Shown: piece by piece, positions 1 to 6,739 of the stretch
Layout: each line of letters starts with the position of its first letter
Position numbering within the stretch: the stretch's first letter is position 1
Program-made: the position numbers and the translations under genes
Origin: Thermoleophilia bacterium
Lineage (GTDB): Bacteria; Actinomycetota; Thermoleophilia; Miltoncostaeales; Miltoncostaeaceae
Length of the DNA stretch: 11,246 bases
Direction: 5' to 3'
NCBI GenBank assembly: GCA_029861485.1
Contig: JAOTZF010000029.1
Span: 1 to 11,246 of the forward strand
Notes under the pieces: generated by a model
What the model was told of the DNA's origin: nothing
Seen by the model: the letters and a program-made list of their open reading frames with translations, nothing else
Database searches by the model: none

Positions 1-2
1 AC

Positions 3-734
3 GGCGAGACGTCGCCGGTCGCGACCAACTCGACCACCCTTGGGCGGCAGCGCAACCGCCGGGTCTCCATCTCGATCCTGAGGTCGAACTCGCCGGTGAA
101 GCTCACCGGGCGCCAGCTGCAGATCGACCAGCGCCTCGCGATCGCCGCACTGCTCCGCGAGAAGGCGCTGCGCCGGCGCCTTCTCGCCGGCCTGAGAGCG
201 TCAGACCTCAAGAACGGCACCCTCCACGCCGGCAGCTTCGATGGCAGCGTGGTCGTCGCTGGGCAGGAGTCCCTTGAGAAGACCACCACCTCGCGCCCCC
301 GGCCCATCGAAGTACCGCGGTTGAGCAAACCCAGGCGGGGCTTCCGCTTCACGGCTCGCCAGGTGCTGATCAACCGCCGCATCTCGCAGGTCGCGGTGGC
401 ACGGGCCAACGCGCTGGCAGAGCGCTTCGACGACGGCCTCACCGGGAGTGACATCGCCGATGGGGCGATCAGCTCCAGGAAGCTCGTGCCGGGGCTGCGG
501 TTCGGCTCGATCGGCGCGGGCCCCGCGCAGCCTCGCCGGCCGTTCTCGGTGCCGAGGCTCGACTCCGGCAGCATCCGGCCGACGAAGGTCACCGAGGCCG
601 ATCTGATCGCGAACCAGCGCCGCTCTCAGGCCGCGATCCGTCGCCTCAGCCTGCTGATCTCGCGCGTCAACGAGGGCTTCAGCGCGGAGGATTTCCGGCC
701 CGGCTCGCTGTCCGTGCCCGACATCGCCCGCTAG
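3..734 (+). CDS. Repeat protein of unknown function (5' end outside window)
   Basis: I do not recognise a family. The frame is open to the left edge, so the true start is probably outside. The first in-window start is GTG at 96, which has only a weak SD. Counting from that GTG (212 residues), three copies of a 41-residue unit align without gaps at residues 3-43, 85-125 and 165-205. Each copy reads [LFV]T, then a helix rich in Arg and Gln with an Asn/Asp-x/Gln-Arg core, then G[LF]xxxD[LIF]xxG[STA][LI]. Linkers carry 'VPRL' at 73-76 and 152-155. A similar strand ('ISILRS') lies just upstream of GTG96, which argues that coding continues leftward. The protein is very basic, with no membrane segment visible. 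The 'SDIADGAI'-type ending resembles repeats in actinobacterial surface and collagen-like proteins, which is only a resemblance. The stop TAG overlaps the stop of the ArsR remnant opposite. Confidence 0.6.
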   Translation, partial: GETSPVATNSTTLGRQRNRRVSISILRSNSPVKLTGRQLQIDQRLAIAALLREKALRRRLLAGLRASDLKNGTLHAGSFDGSVVVAGQESLEKTTTSRPRPIEVPRLSKPRRGFRFTARQVLINRRISQVAVARANALAERFDDGLTGSDIADGAISSRKLVPGLRFGSIGAGPAQPRRPFSVPRLDSGSIRPTKVTEADLIANQRRSQAAIRRLSLLISRVNEGFSAEDFRPGSLSVPDIAR

Positions 735-934
735 CCGTCCGGCTGCTCGAGCGTCGACTCGAGCTGGTCAAGGCGATCCCCCCAGAAGTCCTCCAGGAAC
801 GCCCGCACCTGCTCGAGCGCCTCGGGATCGGCGCGGTGCACCCAGCTTGTTCCCGTGGCGGCGCATCGCGATCAGCCCGGTGTCGCGCTTCCGAGCGGCG
901 CAATCGGCTCGACACCAGCTGAGGGACTTCTCGG
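731..934 (-). pseudogene. Decayed ArsR-family winged-helix regulator
   Basis: Read on the minus strand, this stretch gives ArsR-like pieces in different frames. The clearest is the 3' piece (about 845 to 731): 'WVHRADPEALEQV' followed by 'RAFLEDFWGDRLDQLE' and a TAG at 733-731, like the last helices of ArsR repressors. Just upstream in another frame (about 890 to 846) is 'DTGLIAMRRHGNK', like the recognition-helix and wing region. Further upstream, in a third frame, is 'QLVSSRLRRSEA', and in the second frame again 'PIAEKSLS', together like the helix-turn-helix. One-base indels near 846, near 885 and near 912 would join the pieces. No single frame is open across the region, and no start was found. 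It lies directly downstream of the antiporter on the same strand. The 3' piece is convincing. The upstream pieces are inference. Confidence 0.5.
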
Positions 935-976
935 CGATGGGCGCGCGGACGCGGGCCAGGCGGTAGCGACTCGGGC

Positions 977-2254
977 TCAGGCCATCATGCGCTCGTCTTC
1001 GTCGCGGAAGCGGGTCGGGATAGGCATTACCTCCTGCATCTCCGGAGCGTCGGGCATGTCCGCGCGCTCGCAGTGGCGGCCGAAGGCCATCGCGAGCGGC
1101 CGTGCCGTGAGACCGTGGGCGAAGACGCTGAACAGCACGGTGATTACGACAACGGTGAACACCTCCTCACGGCCTACCACGCCCTCCTCCTCCAAAACGA
1201 TCAGCGCCAAGACGATCGAGGCGAGGCCGCGCGGCCCGAACCAGCCGACGAAGAGCTTCGTGGCGTGTGTGAGACCCAGTCCGAGCATTGAGAGTGCCAC
1301 CGGCACCATCCGGATTAGCGTCAGACTGAGGACGGCATAGAGCGCGATCTCCCATGTGATCTCGTCGATACGCGGTGCGGCGAAGGCCGCCCCAAAGATG
1401 AAGAAGGTGCCGAGGGTCAGCAGCTGACCCTCCTCCTCGCTGAATTCCAGCAGTCGCGCGCTGAGGGGCTCGCAGATCTGTCCGGCGGCCAAGCCGGCGA
1501 CGAAGGCGGCGATGAAGCCATTGCCGCCGAGTTCCTCCGCGCCAAGCAGGGCGATCAAGGCGAGCGCAATGGCGGTGAGCTGCTGGAAGGTGGGGCCGAC
1601 AGAGTCGTTGCGGAGCGCCTGCTTGAGCAGCCATGCCCCTCCGAGCCCGACTGCCAGTCCGACAAGCACGCCAAGGCCGATCTGCTCGACGATGAACTGC
1701 ACCCAGAAGGCCGTTGACCCGCTGTTGCCCTCGATACCGGCGAACGCAATGAAGATGAACAGGAACGGCACCGAGAGCCCGTCGTTGAGGCCGCTCTCGA
1801 CGTTCAAGCCCTGACGCACGCGGGCGGGCACGGCCATATTGCTGACGACGGCCTGCCCCAGCGCCGCATCGGTCGGGGCGAGGACGGCGGCCACGATGGC
1901 GGCCTCCCAAAACTCCAGATCGGCGAGCAGCACCGCACCGACGGCGATACCGGCACCGATCGTGAGCGGCATCGCTATCGCCAGCAGCCGAACCGGGATC
2001 TGCGGACTGTGCCTTACCGCGATGAAGTCGATCCTGCCCGCATCTGTGAAGAGCACGATCGCCAGCGTCAGCTCGGCAAGCAGCCTGACAGCTTCCTCCT
2101 CGACGCTGACGCTGATGATGTCGAGGGCGTCGGGACTCACCAAAAGGCCGGCCGCGACGAAGACGATCGGGCCCGTGATGGCGTGGCGGCCAAGTAGCCG
2201 CGACACCAGGCCGTAGGCGAGAACGAGGGCGACGAAAACGAGAAGGGTGGTCAT
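977..2254 (-). CDS. CPA1-family cation:proton antiporter (copy A)
   Basis: Predicted Na+(K+)/H+ antiporter of the cytoplasmic membrane, 425 residues, for pH and cation homeostasis. It is hydrophobic throughout, consistent with about 12 membrane segments. Family landmarks are visible: 'FTDAGRID' (69-76), 'APTDAALGQ' (126-134), and 'ESGLNDG' (153-159) with the Asn157-Asp158 pair typical of the CPA1 ion-binding site. 'GWFGPRG' (337-343) carries the conserved Arg. A short hydrophilic C-terminus (about 393-425) lacks the RCK/TrkA-C domain found in some relatives. The ATG is preceded by AGGAG with only 3 nt spacing. It lies 116 nt downstream of copy B on the same strand and is clearly its paralogue. 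The exact ion (Na+, K+ or Li+) cannot be read from the sequence. Confidence 0.9.
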   Translation of the reverse strand: MTTLLVFVALVLAYGLVSRLLGRHAITGPIVFVAAGLLVSPDALDIISVSVEEEAVRLLAELTLAIVLFTDAGRIDFIAVRHSPQIPVRLLAIAMPLTIGAGIAVGAVLLADLEFWEAAIVAAVLAPTDAALGQAVVSNMAVPARVRQGLNVESGLNDGLSVPFLFIFIAFAGIEGNSGSTAFWVQFIVEQIGLGVLVGLAVGLGGAWLLKQALRNDSVGPTFQQLTAIALALIALLGAEELGGNGFIAAFVAGLAAGQICEPLSARLLEFSEEEGQLLTLGTFFIFGAAFAAPRIDEITWEIALYAVLSLTLIRMVPVALSMLGLGLTHATKLFVGWFGPRGLASIVLALIVLEEEGVVGREEVFTVVVITVLFSVFAHGLTARPLAMAFGRHCERADMPDAPEMQEVMPIPTRFRDEDERMMA

Positions 2255-2281
2255 CGGCTCCTGGTGCCTCGTTGGGGCCGT

Positions 2282-2287
2282 AGGCTA
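2282..2287 (-). promoter_or_regulatory. Possible -10 box for antiporter copy A
   Basis: TAGCCT on the minus strand fits TANNNT and lies 27 nt upstream of the ATG at 2254. It would give a short leader containing the AGGAG RBS. No convincing -35 element is seen, so copy A could instead be read through from copy B. Confidence 0.25.
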
Positions 2288-2336
2288 GCGGCCGCAGCAC
2301 GCGCGGCTGGTGGAGGAGGCGGGCCAGATGAAGACC

Positions 2337-2359
2337 CCGACCGTGAGCAATGCGGTCGG
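2337..2359 (-). terminator. Hairpin between the two antiporter genes
   Basis: A perfect 7-bp inverted repeat (CCGACCG / CGGTCGG) with a 9-nt loop starts 11 nt after the stop codon of copy B. No real T-run follows (the next bases read GGTCTTC), so it is at best a weak terminator or an mRNA-end stabiliser. It could set different transcript levels for copies B and A. Confidence 0.35.
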
Positions 2360-2370
2360 TTCACGCGCGT

Positions 2371-3660
2371 TCAGGCCCACGGCGGCGCCTCGGGACTGTC
2401 CCGGAAGCCCCGCGTTGGGATCGGCTTGATGTCCTGCATCTCCGGGGCATCCGCCATTCCAGTCCGCTCCCAGTGGCGGCCGAAGGCCGTTGCGAGCGGT
2501 CGGGCGGTGGCACCATGGGCAAAGACGCTTATCAGCACGGTGATCACGGCGACCGTGAAGACCTGCTCGCGGTGGAGAAGCGCCTCCTCCTCCAAGACGA
2601 TCAGGGCCAGCACGAGAGAGGCAAGGCCGCGTGGGCCAAACCAGCCGAGGAAGAGCTTCGTGGAGTTGTCCAGCCCCATGCCGAGCATCGAGAGCGCCAC
2701 CGGCAGCATTCGGACGAAAGTCAGGCTAAGCAGCGCGTAGAGGAGGATCTCCCATGTGATCTCATCGAGACTCGGGGCCGCGAACGCCACCCCGAAGATG
2801 AAGAAGGTGCCAAGAGTGAGCAACCGGCCCTCTTCCTCGGTGAACTCGAGCAGCCGATCGGTTAGCGGCCGGCATACCTGCCCCGCCGCCAAACCCGCCA
2901 CGAACGCCGCGATCAAGCCACTGCCCCCGGACTGCTCGGCAGCAGTGAGCGCGACGACGGCTAGGGCGACCGCGACGAGCTGCTGGAAAGTCTCGTTGAC
3001 CCGGTCGCGACGCAGCGCCCGATCCAGCAACCACGCTCCTCCCAATCCGATCACTAGACCGACGATCACCCCAAGGCCGACCTGCTCGATCACGAACTGG
3101 ATCCAGAAACCCGAGGTGCGGGTCTCTTCCTGGATGCCCGCGATGCCCACGAAAACGAACAGGATTGGCACGGAAAGGCCGTCGTTGAGCCCGCTCTCCA
3201 CGTTCAGTCCCTGGCGGAGTCGCGCGGGGATGGCCCGGTTCGTGATCACGGGCTGGCCGAGCGCCGCATCGGTGGGAGCCAAGATGGTGGCGAGGACCGC
3301 CGCCTCCCAGAACTCCAGGTCGGTCAAGATGGCCGCGCCGGCCCCGAGGCCCAGCAAGATCGTCAGCGGAAACGCGAGGCCGAGCAGGCGAACGGGGACT
3401 TGTGGGCTGTGCCATACCGCGGCGAAGTCGATTCTGCCCGCGTCGGTGAATAACACGATGGCGAGCGTGAGCTCTGCCAGCAACTCGACCGTGCTCTCCT
3501 CCACGTCGATATCGACCACGACGACATCGAGCACCTCCGGGCTCACCAGCAGCCCCGCTGCGACGAAGACCATCGTGCTCGTGATCCCTACGCGGTTGAG
3601 GCGTCGCGAGACGATGCCGAAGCCGATCAAGACGACGGAGAAGACGAGGATCGCGGTCAT
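2371..3660 (-). CDS. CPA1-family cation:proton antiporter (copy B)
   Basis: Second predicted Na+(K+)/H+ antiporter, 429 residues, a close paralogue of copy A with conserved blocks along its whole length. It shows 'FTDAGRID' (71-78), 'APTDAALGQ' (128-136), 'ESGLND' with Asn159-Asp160, and 'GWFGPRG' near the C-terminus. The frame is open 30 codons further upstream. I chose the ATG at 3660 because the first residues then align with copy A ('MTAILVF' against 'MTTLLVF') and an AAAGGGG RBS lies 3 nt before it. It differs from A by two extra residues in the loop after TM2 (near 49-52), a changed loop near 178-183, and an altered C-terminal tail. It is transcribed divergently from mutS2 and is the promoter-proximal gene of the pair. 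Confidence 0.9.
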   Translation of the reverse strand: MTAILVFSVVLIGFGIVSRRLNRVGITSTMVFVAAGLLVSPEVLDVVVVDIDVEESTVELLAELTLAIVLFTDAGRIDFAAVWHSPQVPVRLLGLAFPLTILLGLGAGAAILTDLEFWEAAVLATILAPTDAALGQPVITNRAIPARLRQGLNVESGLNDGLSVPILFVFVGIAGIQEETRTSGFWIQFVIEQVGLGVIVGLVIGLGGAWLLDRALRRDRVNETFQQLVAVALAVVALTAAEQSGGSGLIAAFVAGLAAGQVCRPLTDRLLEFTEEEGRLLTLGTFFIFGVAFAAPSLDEITWEILLYALLSLTFVRMLPVALSMLGMGLDNSTKLFLGWFGPRGLASLVLALIVLEEEALLHREQVFTVAVITVLISVFAHGATARPLATAFGRHWERTGMADAPEMQDIKPIPTRGFRDSPEAPPWA

Positions 3661-3682
3661 TGGCCCCTTTCGCGCGAGACGA

Positions 3683-3701
3683 GCCGTTGGAGGGTAACGG
3701 C
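3683..3701. promoter_or_regulatory. Inverted repeat over antiporter -10 box
   Basis: GCCGTT and AACGGC form a perfect 6-bp inverted repeat separated by 7 nt in the 119-nt gap between the divergent antiporter and mutS2 starts. The minus-strand sequence TACCCT (3696-3691), a TANNNT -10 candidate for the antiporter, falls largely inside it, as an operator overlapping a promoter would. The rest of this gap shows only a GGCGCGCC palindrome. Confidence 0.35.
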
Positions 3702-3766
3702 CCGCTCCGCCCTCCCAGCGGATTGGCGCGCCGTCAGATCGCGATGCCACGGGGCGCGTCCGACTC

Positions 3767-3772
3767 TAGGAT
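3767..3772 (+). promoter_or_regulatory. Likely -10 box of mutS2 (leaderless start)
   Basis: TAGGAT fits TANNNT and ends 7 nt before the ATG at 3780, which would put the transcript start at or next to the start codon. The same bases contain AGGA, 8 nt from the ATG, so a leadered mRNA using AGGA as a weak SD is the alternative. Confidence 0.45.
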
Positions 3773-3779
3773 TCCTGCA

Positions 3780-6173
3780 ATGGAGGAGCGAAGTCTGAAG
3801 CTCTTGGAGCTGCCGGCGATTTGCCGGCGCGTGGCCGCTGCGACGAGCTTCCGCGGTGGCGAAGAACTGGCCGAGCGCATGTCGCCCTCAGGCGACCTGG
3901 CCGAGGTCAGACGACGCGTCTCCGAAACCGAGGAGGCCCTCGCCCTGAGGGAGTCCGGCATCGCTAGCCCGCGGGGAGCCCGCGATCTGCGCGACCGCCT
4001 TCCCGCAGCGGCGCGCGGAGGCCTGCTGGAGCCTGAGGAGCTCAACGACCTGGCCCGGACCCTCGATGTCGCGCTCGGTCTACGCGAGCGAGTCCTGCCG
4101 CTTCGTGAGGTGGCACCCACGCTGGGGGGGCTGATGGCCGAGCTCGAGACCGGTGCTCTGACGGCGCTGGCATCGGAGTTGGCGCGCGCCATCGGGCCGG
4201 GTGGGGAGGTGCTCGATACCGCCTCACCGGAGTTGGCCGAGGTGCGCCGCAGGCTCGCCGCCGCCCGCGTCACCGCAGAGCGCCTGGTGGGCGACCTCGC
4301 CCGCCGCAACGCCGCACACCTGCAGGAGAGCTTCACTACTTCGCGTGCGGGGCGCCCCGTCCTCGCGGTGAAGGCATCGGCGCGCAAGGCCGTCCCGGGT
4401 CTGGTGCATGATCGATCGGCCTCCGGCGAGACGATCTTCGTCGAGCCGCTCGAGTTGGTGGAGCAGAACAACCTTGCCTCCGAGCTCGCGGCCGAGGAGC
4501 GGGCCGAGATCGAGCGCATACTCAAGATGCTGTCGGGGCGGGTCGGCGCCATGGCAGGCCAGATCGAACAGGCGACCGATGCGCTAGCCACGCTGGATTT
4601 CGCCTTGGCGCGCGCCGAGATCTCCCAGCGGTGGTCGGGATGCACAGTGCAGATCGGAGAGCGCATCGGCCTGGCGGCAGCACGGCATCCGCTGCTGGAC
4701 GAGAAGACGGCAGTGCCCATCGACATCGCGTTCGGCGAGCTGCAGGCGCTGATCGTCTCGGGCCCCAACACCGGCGGCAAGACGGTCGCCCTCAAGACGC
4801 TTGGACTCGCGGCGCTGATCCACCAGTGCGGACTGCGCGTACCGGCCGCCAAGGCCGAGCTGCCGGTCTTCGACACGGTGCTCGCCGACATCGGCGACGA
4901 GCAGTCGATCGCTCGAAGCCTCTCGACCTTCTCCGGGCACGTGACGCGGTTGCGCCACGTCATCGAGCAGGCCACCGACCGCTCCCTCGCCTTGCTGGAC
5001 GAGGTAGCCTCGGGCACCGACCCGGTCGAGGGCTCGGCCCTGGCTCGTGCCGTGTTGGAGTCGTTGGTGGATGGCGGCTCGCGCGTGGTCGCGACGACCC
5101 ACCACGCCGAGGTGAAGGAGTGGGCCGCCGAGCACGAAGGCGTGGCGAATGCCGCGGTGGGCGTCGACCCGCGCACCCTTACGCCGACCTACGAGTTCCG
5201 GGTGGGGGAACCGGGAGCGAGCCACGCCCTGACCGTCGCCGACCGGCTTGGCTTGCCGCAGCAGATCGTCGGCCGCGCTCAGGAGCTCGTGGCGCCGACT
5301 CGCCGCGAGACCGAACGTCTGTTGGAGGACGCCGAGTCGGCCCGGGTCGAGGCGAGGGAGGAGCTCTCACGCGCGGCGGCCGAGCGCGACAAGGCTGCCG
5401 GGCTCACGCGGAAGGCCGAGCGTCGGGCGCAGGATCTCGAGGAGCGTGTCGCCAAGAGCCGTGCGGCCGCCGACGCCGAGCGGCAGGCCGCGCGGCAGGA
5501 GGTTGAGCAAGAGCTCGCCGCCGCATCCGCGGCGCTTGCGGCATTGCGGAAGGAGATCTCCGCTGCGCGCAAGCAGGAGGGTAAGCGCAAGACCGACCGA
5601 GGCACCGCGCACGAGGCCGAGCGCGATCGCCGGCTGGGAGAGGCCGACCTGGCGGCGGCGGCCGCACGCGCGGCACTAGCGGCCGCGGAGCAAACCGGCC
5701 ACCAGGTGCCGGTGGGCGTGGGTGACCGCGTTATCGATTCGACACTTGGCATGCGGGGCACCGTCGCCGCCATCGAGGGAGATGTCGCGGTACTTCAGGC
5801 TCAGCGCGGCGGGCGGATGCGCCTGCCGCTCGCGCGGCTGGCGGTGGATGGCTCGCCCCCGCCGGTGGTGGGCACCCCGCCGCCCGCGCCCCTCGAGCGC
5901 CCGACCAAGCGCAGCGGCACCAACGAGATCGACCTGCGCGGTCAGCGCGCGGACGAGGCGAGATCGGCGACGCGCGATCACGTCGACCGCGCGGCCGTCC
6001 AAGGCCTTGCGAGAGTTCGGGTGATCCACGGGAAGGGAACGGGCGCCCTGCGAAAAGCCATCAGAGAAGAGATGGAGCGCCACCCGCTCGTGGAACGCAT
6101 CGCGACCGCGCCACCCAACGAGGGCGGCGACGGTGCGACCCTGGTCTACCTCGACGCCGAAGCGTCCGATTAG
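3780..6173 (+). CDS. mutS2: MutS2 family ATPase with Smr domain
   Basis: MutS2, 797 residues, near the usual length of about 780-790. Family members lack mismatch-recognition domains. In Bacillus subtilis MutS2 acts on collided ribosomes, and elsewhere it suppresses recombination. The core (1-320) is followed by the ATPase with Walker A GPNTGGKT (328-335), 'SLSTFSGH', Walker B LLDE (Asp407-Glu408) and the TTHH loop (439-442). An Ala/Glu/Arg-rich coiled coil covers about 508-640 and a KOW-like segment about 645-690. A C-terminal Smr domain (about 716-795) carries 'IDLRGQ' and 'HGKGTGALR' (from 750). All key motifs look intact. The frame stays open 40 codons upstream, but ATG 3780 gives the standard family beginning ('SLKLLELPAICRRVA'). 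Its stop overlaps that of the convergent small gene by 4 nt. Confidence 0.96.
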   Translation: MEERSLKLLELPAICRRVAAATSFRGGEELAERMSPSGDLAEVRRRVSETEEALALRESGIASPRGARDLRDRLPAAARGGLLEPEELNDLARTLDVALGLRERVLPLREVAPTLGGLMAELETGALTALASELARAIGPGGEVLDTASPELAEVRRRLAAARVTAERLVGDLARRNAAHLQESFTTSRAGRPVLAVKASARKAVPGLVHDRSASGETIFVEPLELVEQNNLASELAAEERAEIERILKMLSGRVGAMAGQIEQATDALATLDFALARAEISQRWSGCTVQIGERIGLAAARHPLLDEKTAVPIDIAFGELQALIVSGPNTGGKTVALKTLGLAALIHQCGLRVPAAKAELPVFDTVLADIGDEQSIARSLSTFSGHVTRLRHVIEQATDRSLALLDEVASGTDPVEGSALARAVLESLVDGGSRVVATTHHAEVKEWAAEHEGVANAAVGVDPRTLTPTYEFRVGEPGASHALTVADRLGLPQQIVGRAQELVAPTRRETERLLEDAESARVEAREELSRAAAERDKAAGLTRKAERRAQDLEERVAKSRAAADAERQAARQEVEQELAAASAALAALRKEISAARKQEGKRKTDRGTAHEAERDRRLGEADLAAAAARAALAAAEQTGHQVPVGVGDRVIDSTLGMRGTVAAIEGDVAVLQAQRGGRMRLPLARLAVDGSPPPVVGTPPPAPLERPTKRSGTNEIDLRGQRADEARSATRDHVDRAAVQGLARVRVIHGKGTGALRKAIREEMERHPLVERIATAPPNEGGDGATLVYLDAEASD

Positions 6174-6544
6174 CTCGGGTCGGGAAGCTCCCCGATGTTC
6201 TTCAGCACGTTCACGTCCGGCGCCATGGTGCGGAACGCCTCGTCTTTCTGGGTGACACCCACGGTGTAGACCGGCGCCTCGTACATGCGGTCGATCATCG
6301 ACGCGGCATCGCGGGCGATCGGCACGCGCTTGAAGGTCGAGACGAGAACCGCGTCGGGCTCCCATTCCTCGGCCTTGCGCAGCGGACCCGGCCAGTCGGG
6401 CTGGATCGTCTCGATCTCCCAGCCCTTCGCCGTCAACTCCTCGACGGCGGCATCGGTTCCCGGGAAGCGGACCTTCCCCTCGAGCTTGCCCGACTGGAAG
6501 AGGATCTCGGGCGTTGGAGCGGTGATGAAAAGCAGCTTTGGCAT
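6170..6544 (-). CDS. Small alpha/beta protein, function unknown
   Basis: A 124-residue soluble protein that I do not recognise. It has alternating hydrophobic strands and helices: 'KLLFIT' (3-8), 'GWEIETI' (41-47), 'PDAVLVSTFK' (63-72) and 'APVYTVGVT' (90-98). This would fit a Rossmann-like, flavodoxin-like or receiver-like fold, but the acidic pocket and other response-regulator residues are not evident. There is no signal peptide or membrane segment. The ATG at 6544 gives a natural first strand. There is no SD, but TATGGT lies 8 nt upstream, suggesting a leaderless mRNA. The frame stays open further upstream, but that extension would run into the divergent nitroreductase gene and looks non-coding. 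It converges on mutS2, with the two stop codons sharing bases. Confidence 0.7.
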   Translation of the reverse strand: MPKLLFITAPTPEILFQSGKLEGKVRFPGTDAAVEELTAKGWEIETIQPDWPGPLRKAEEWEPDAVLVSTFKRVPIARDAASMIDRMYEAPVYTVGVTQKDEAFRTMAPDVNVLKNIGELPDPS

Positions 6545-6552
6545 GGCATAGG

Positions 6553-6558
6553 ACCATA
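6553..6558 (-). promoter_or_regulatory. Likely -10 box of the small alpha/beta gene
   Basis: TATGGT on the minus strand fits TANNNT and lies 8 nt before the ATG at 6544, the leaderless spacing. No SD is present to compete with this reading. Confidence 0.4.
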
Positions 6559-6633
6559 CCGGCTGAGGTGCCGCGCGGTGTGGGGCGATCGTCCCACATC
6601 GCGCATCCGGGACCGGATTCCCGTTCGCAACGG

Positions 6634-6663
6634 CTGTCACAAAGCGCCGCTCCCCTGTAGGCT
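6634..6663 (+). promoter_or_regulatory. Candidate promoter of the nitroreductase gene
   Basis: CTGTCA (6634-6639, 4 of 6 to TTGACA) is followed after 18 nt by TAGGCT (6658-6663, TANNNT). This would give a leader of about 70 nt, which holds a palindrome and a strong RBS. It is the best -35/-10 pair seen in the window. Confidence 0.4.
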
Positions 6664-6706
6664 CGCGCCCGGTACATAGGAGTAATGCGTGCCCACGAGT
6701 ACTCGC

Positions 6707-6720
6707 AACTGCCGGCAGTT
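6707..6720. promoter_or_regulatory. 14-bp perfect palindrome in the leader
   Basis: AACTGCCGGCAGTT is its own reverse complement. It sits between the candidate promoter and the RBS of the nitroreductase gene, a position suited to a dimeric repressor or to a hairpin in the leader mRNA. About one such palindrome is expected by chance in 11 kb, so the location is what makes it notable. Confidence 0.4.
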
Positions 6721-6726
6721 CATGAC

Positions 6727-6735
6727 AAGGGGGGG
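6727..6735 (+). promoter_or_regulatory. Strong RBS of the nitroreductase gene
   Basis: AAGGGGGGG lies 4 nt before ATG 6740 and fixes this start. It is the richest SD in the window and suggests high expression. The seven-G run could also slip. Confidence 0.7.
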
Positions 6736-6739
6736 CTAA

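Noticed and set aside
1167..2300. Long open frame (377 codons) on the same strand as antiporter A in another frame
   Set aside because: Its translation is Arg/Gly/Ala/Pro-rich, typical of out-of-frame GC-rich DNA, and it overlaps a gene with clear family motifs.
3661..3750. 30-residue N-terminal extension of antiporter B
   Set aside because: Copy A begins exactly where the inner ATG of copy B lies, and the AAAGGGG RBS serves that ATG.
3660..3779. N-terminal extension of MutS2 from the GTG at 3660
   Set aside because: The 40 extra residues lack similarity to MutS2 beginnings and cover the divergent promoter region. The ATG at 3780 fits the family and the TAGGAT box.
3734..5176. Open frame of 480 codons antisense to mutS2
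   Set aside because: It is Ser/Arg/Ala-rich without any motif and covers the Walker motifs of mutS2. It is a GC-bias shadow.
5676..6677. Minus-strand frame of 333 codons opposite the end of mutS2 and across the small gene
   Set aside because: It runs antisense through the Smr domain and reads the small gene in a different frame from 'MPKLLFIT'. No motifs were seen.
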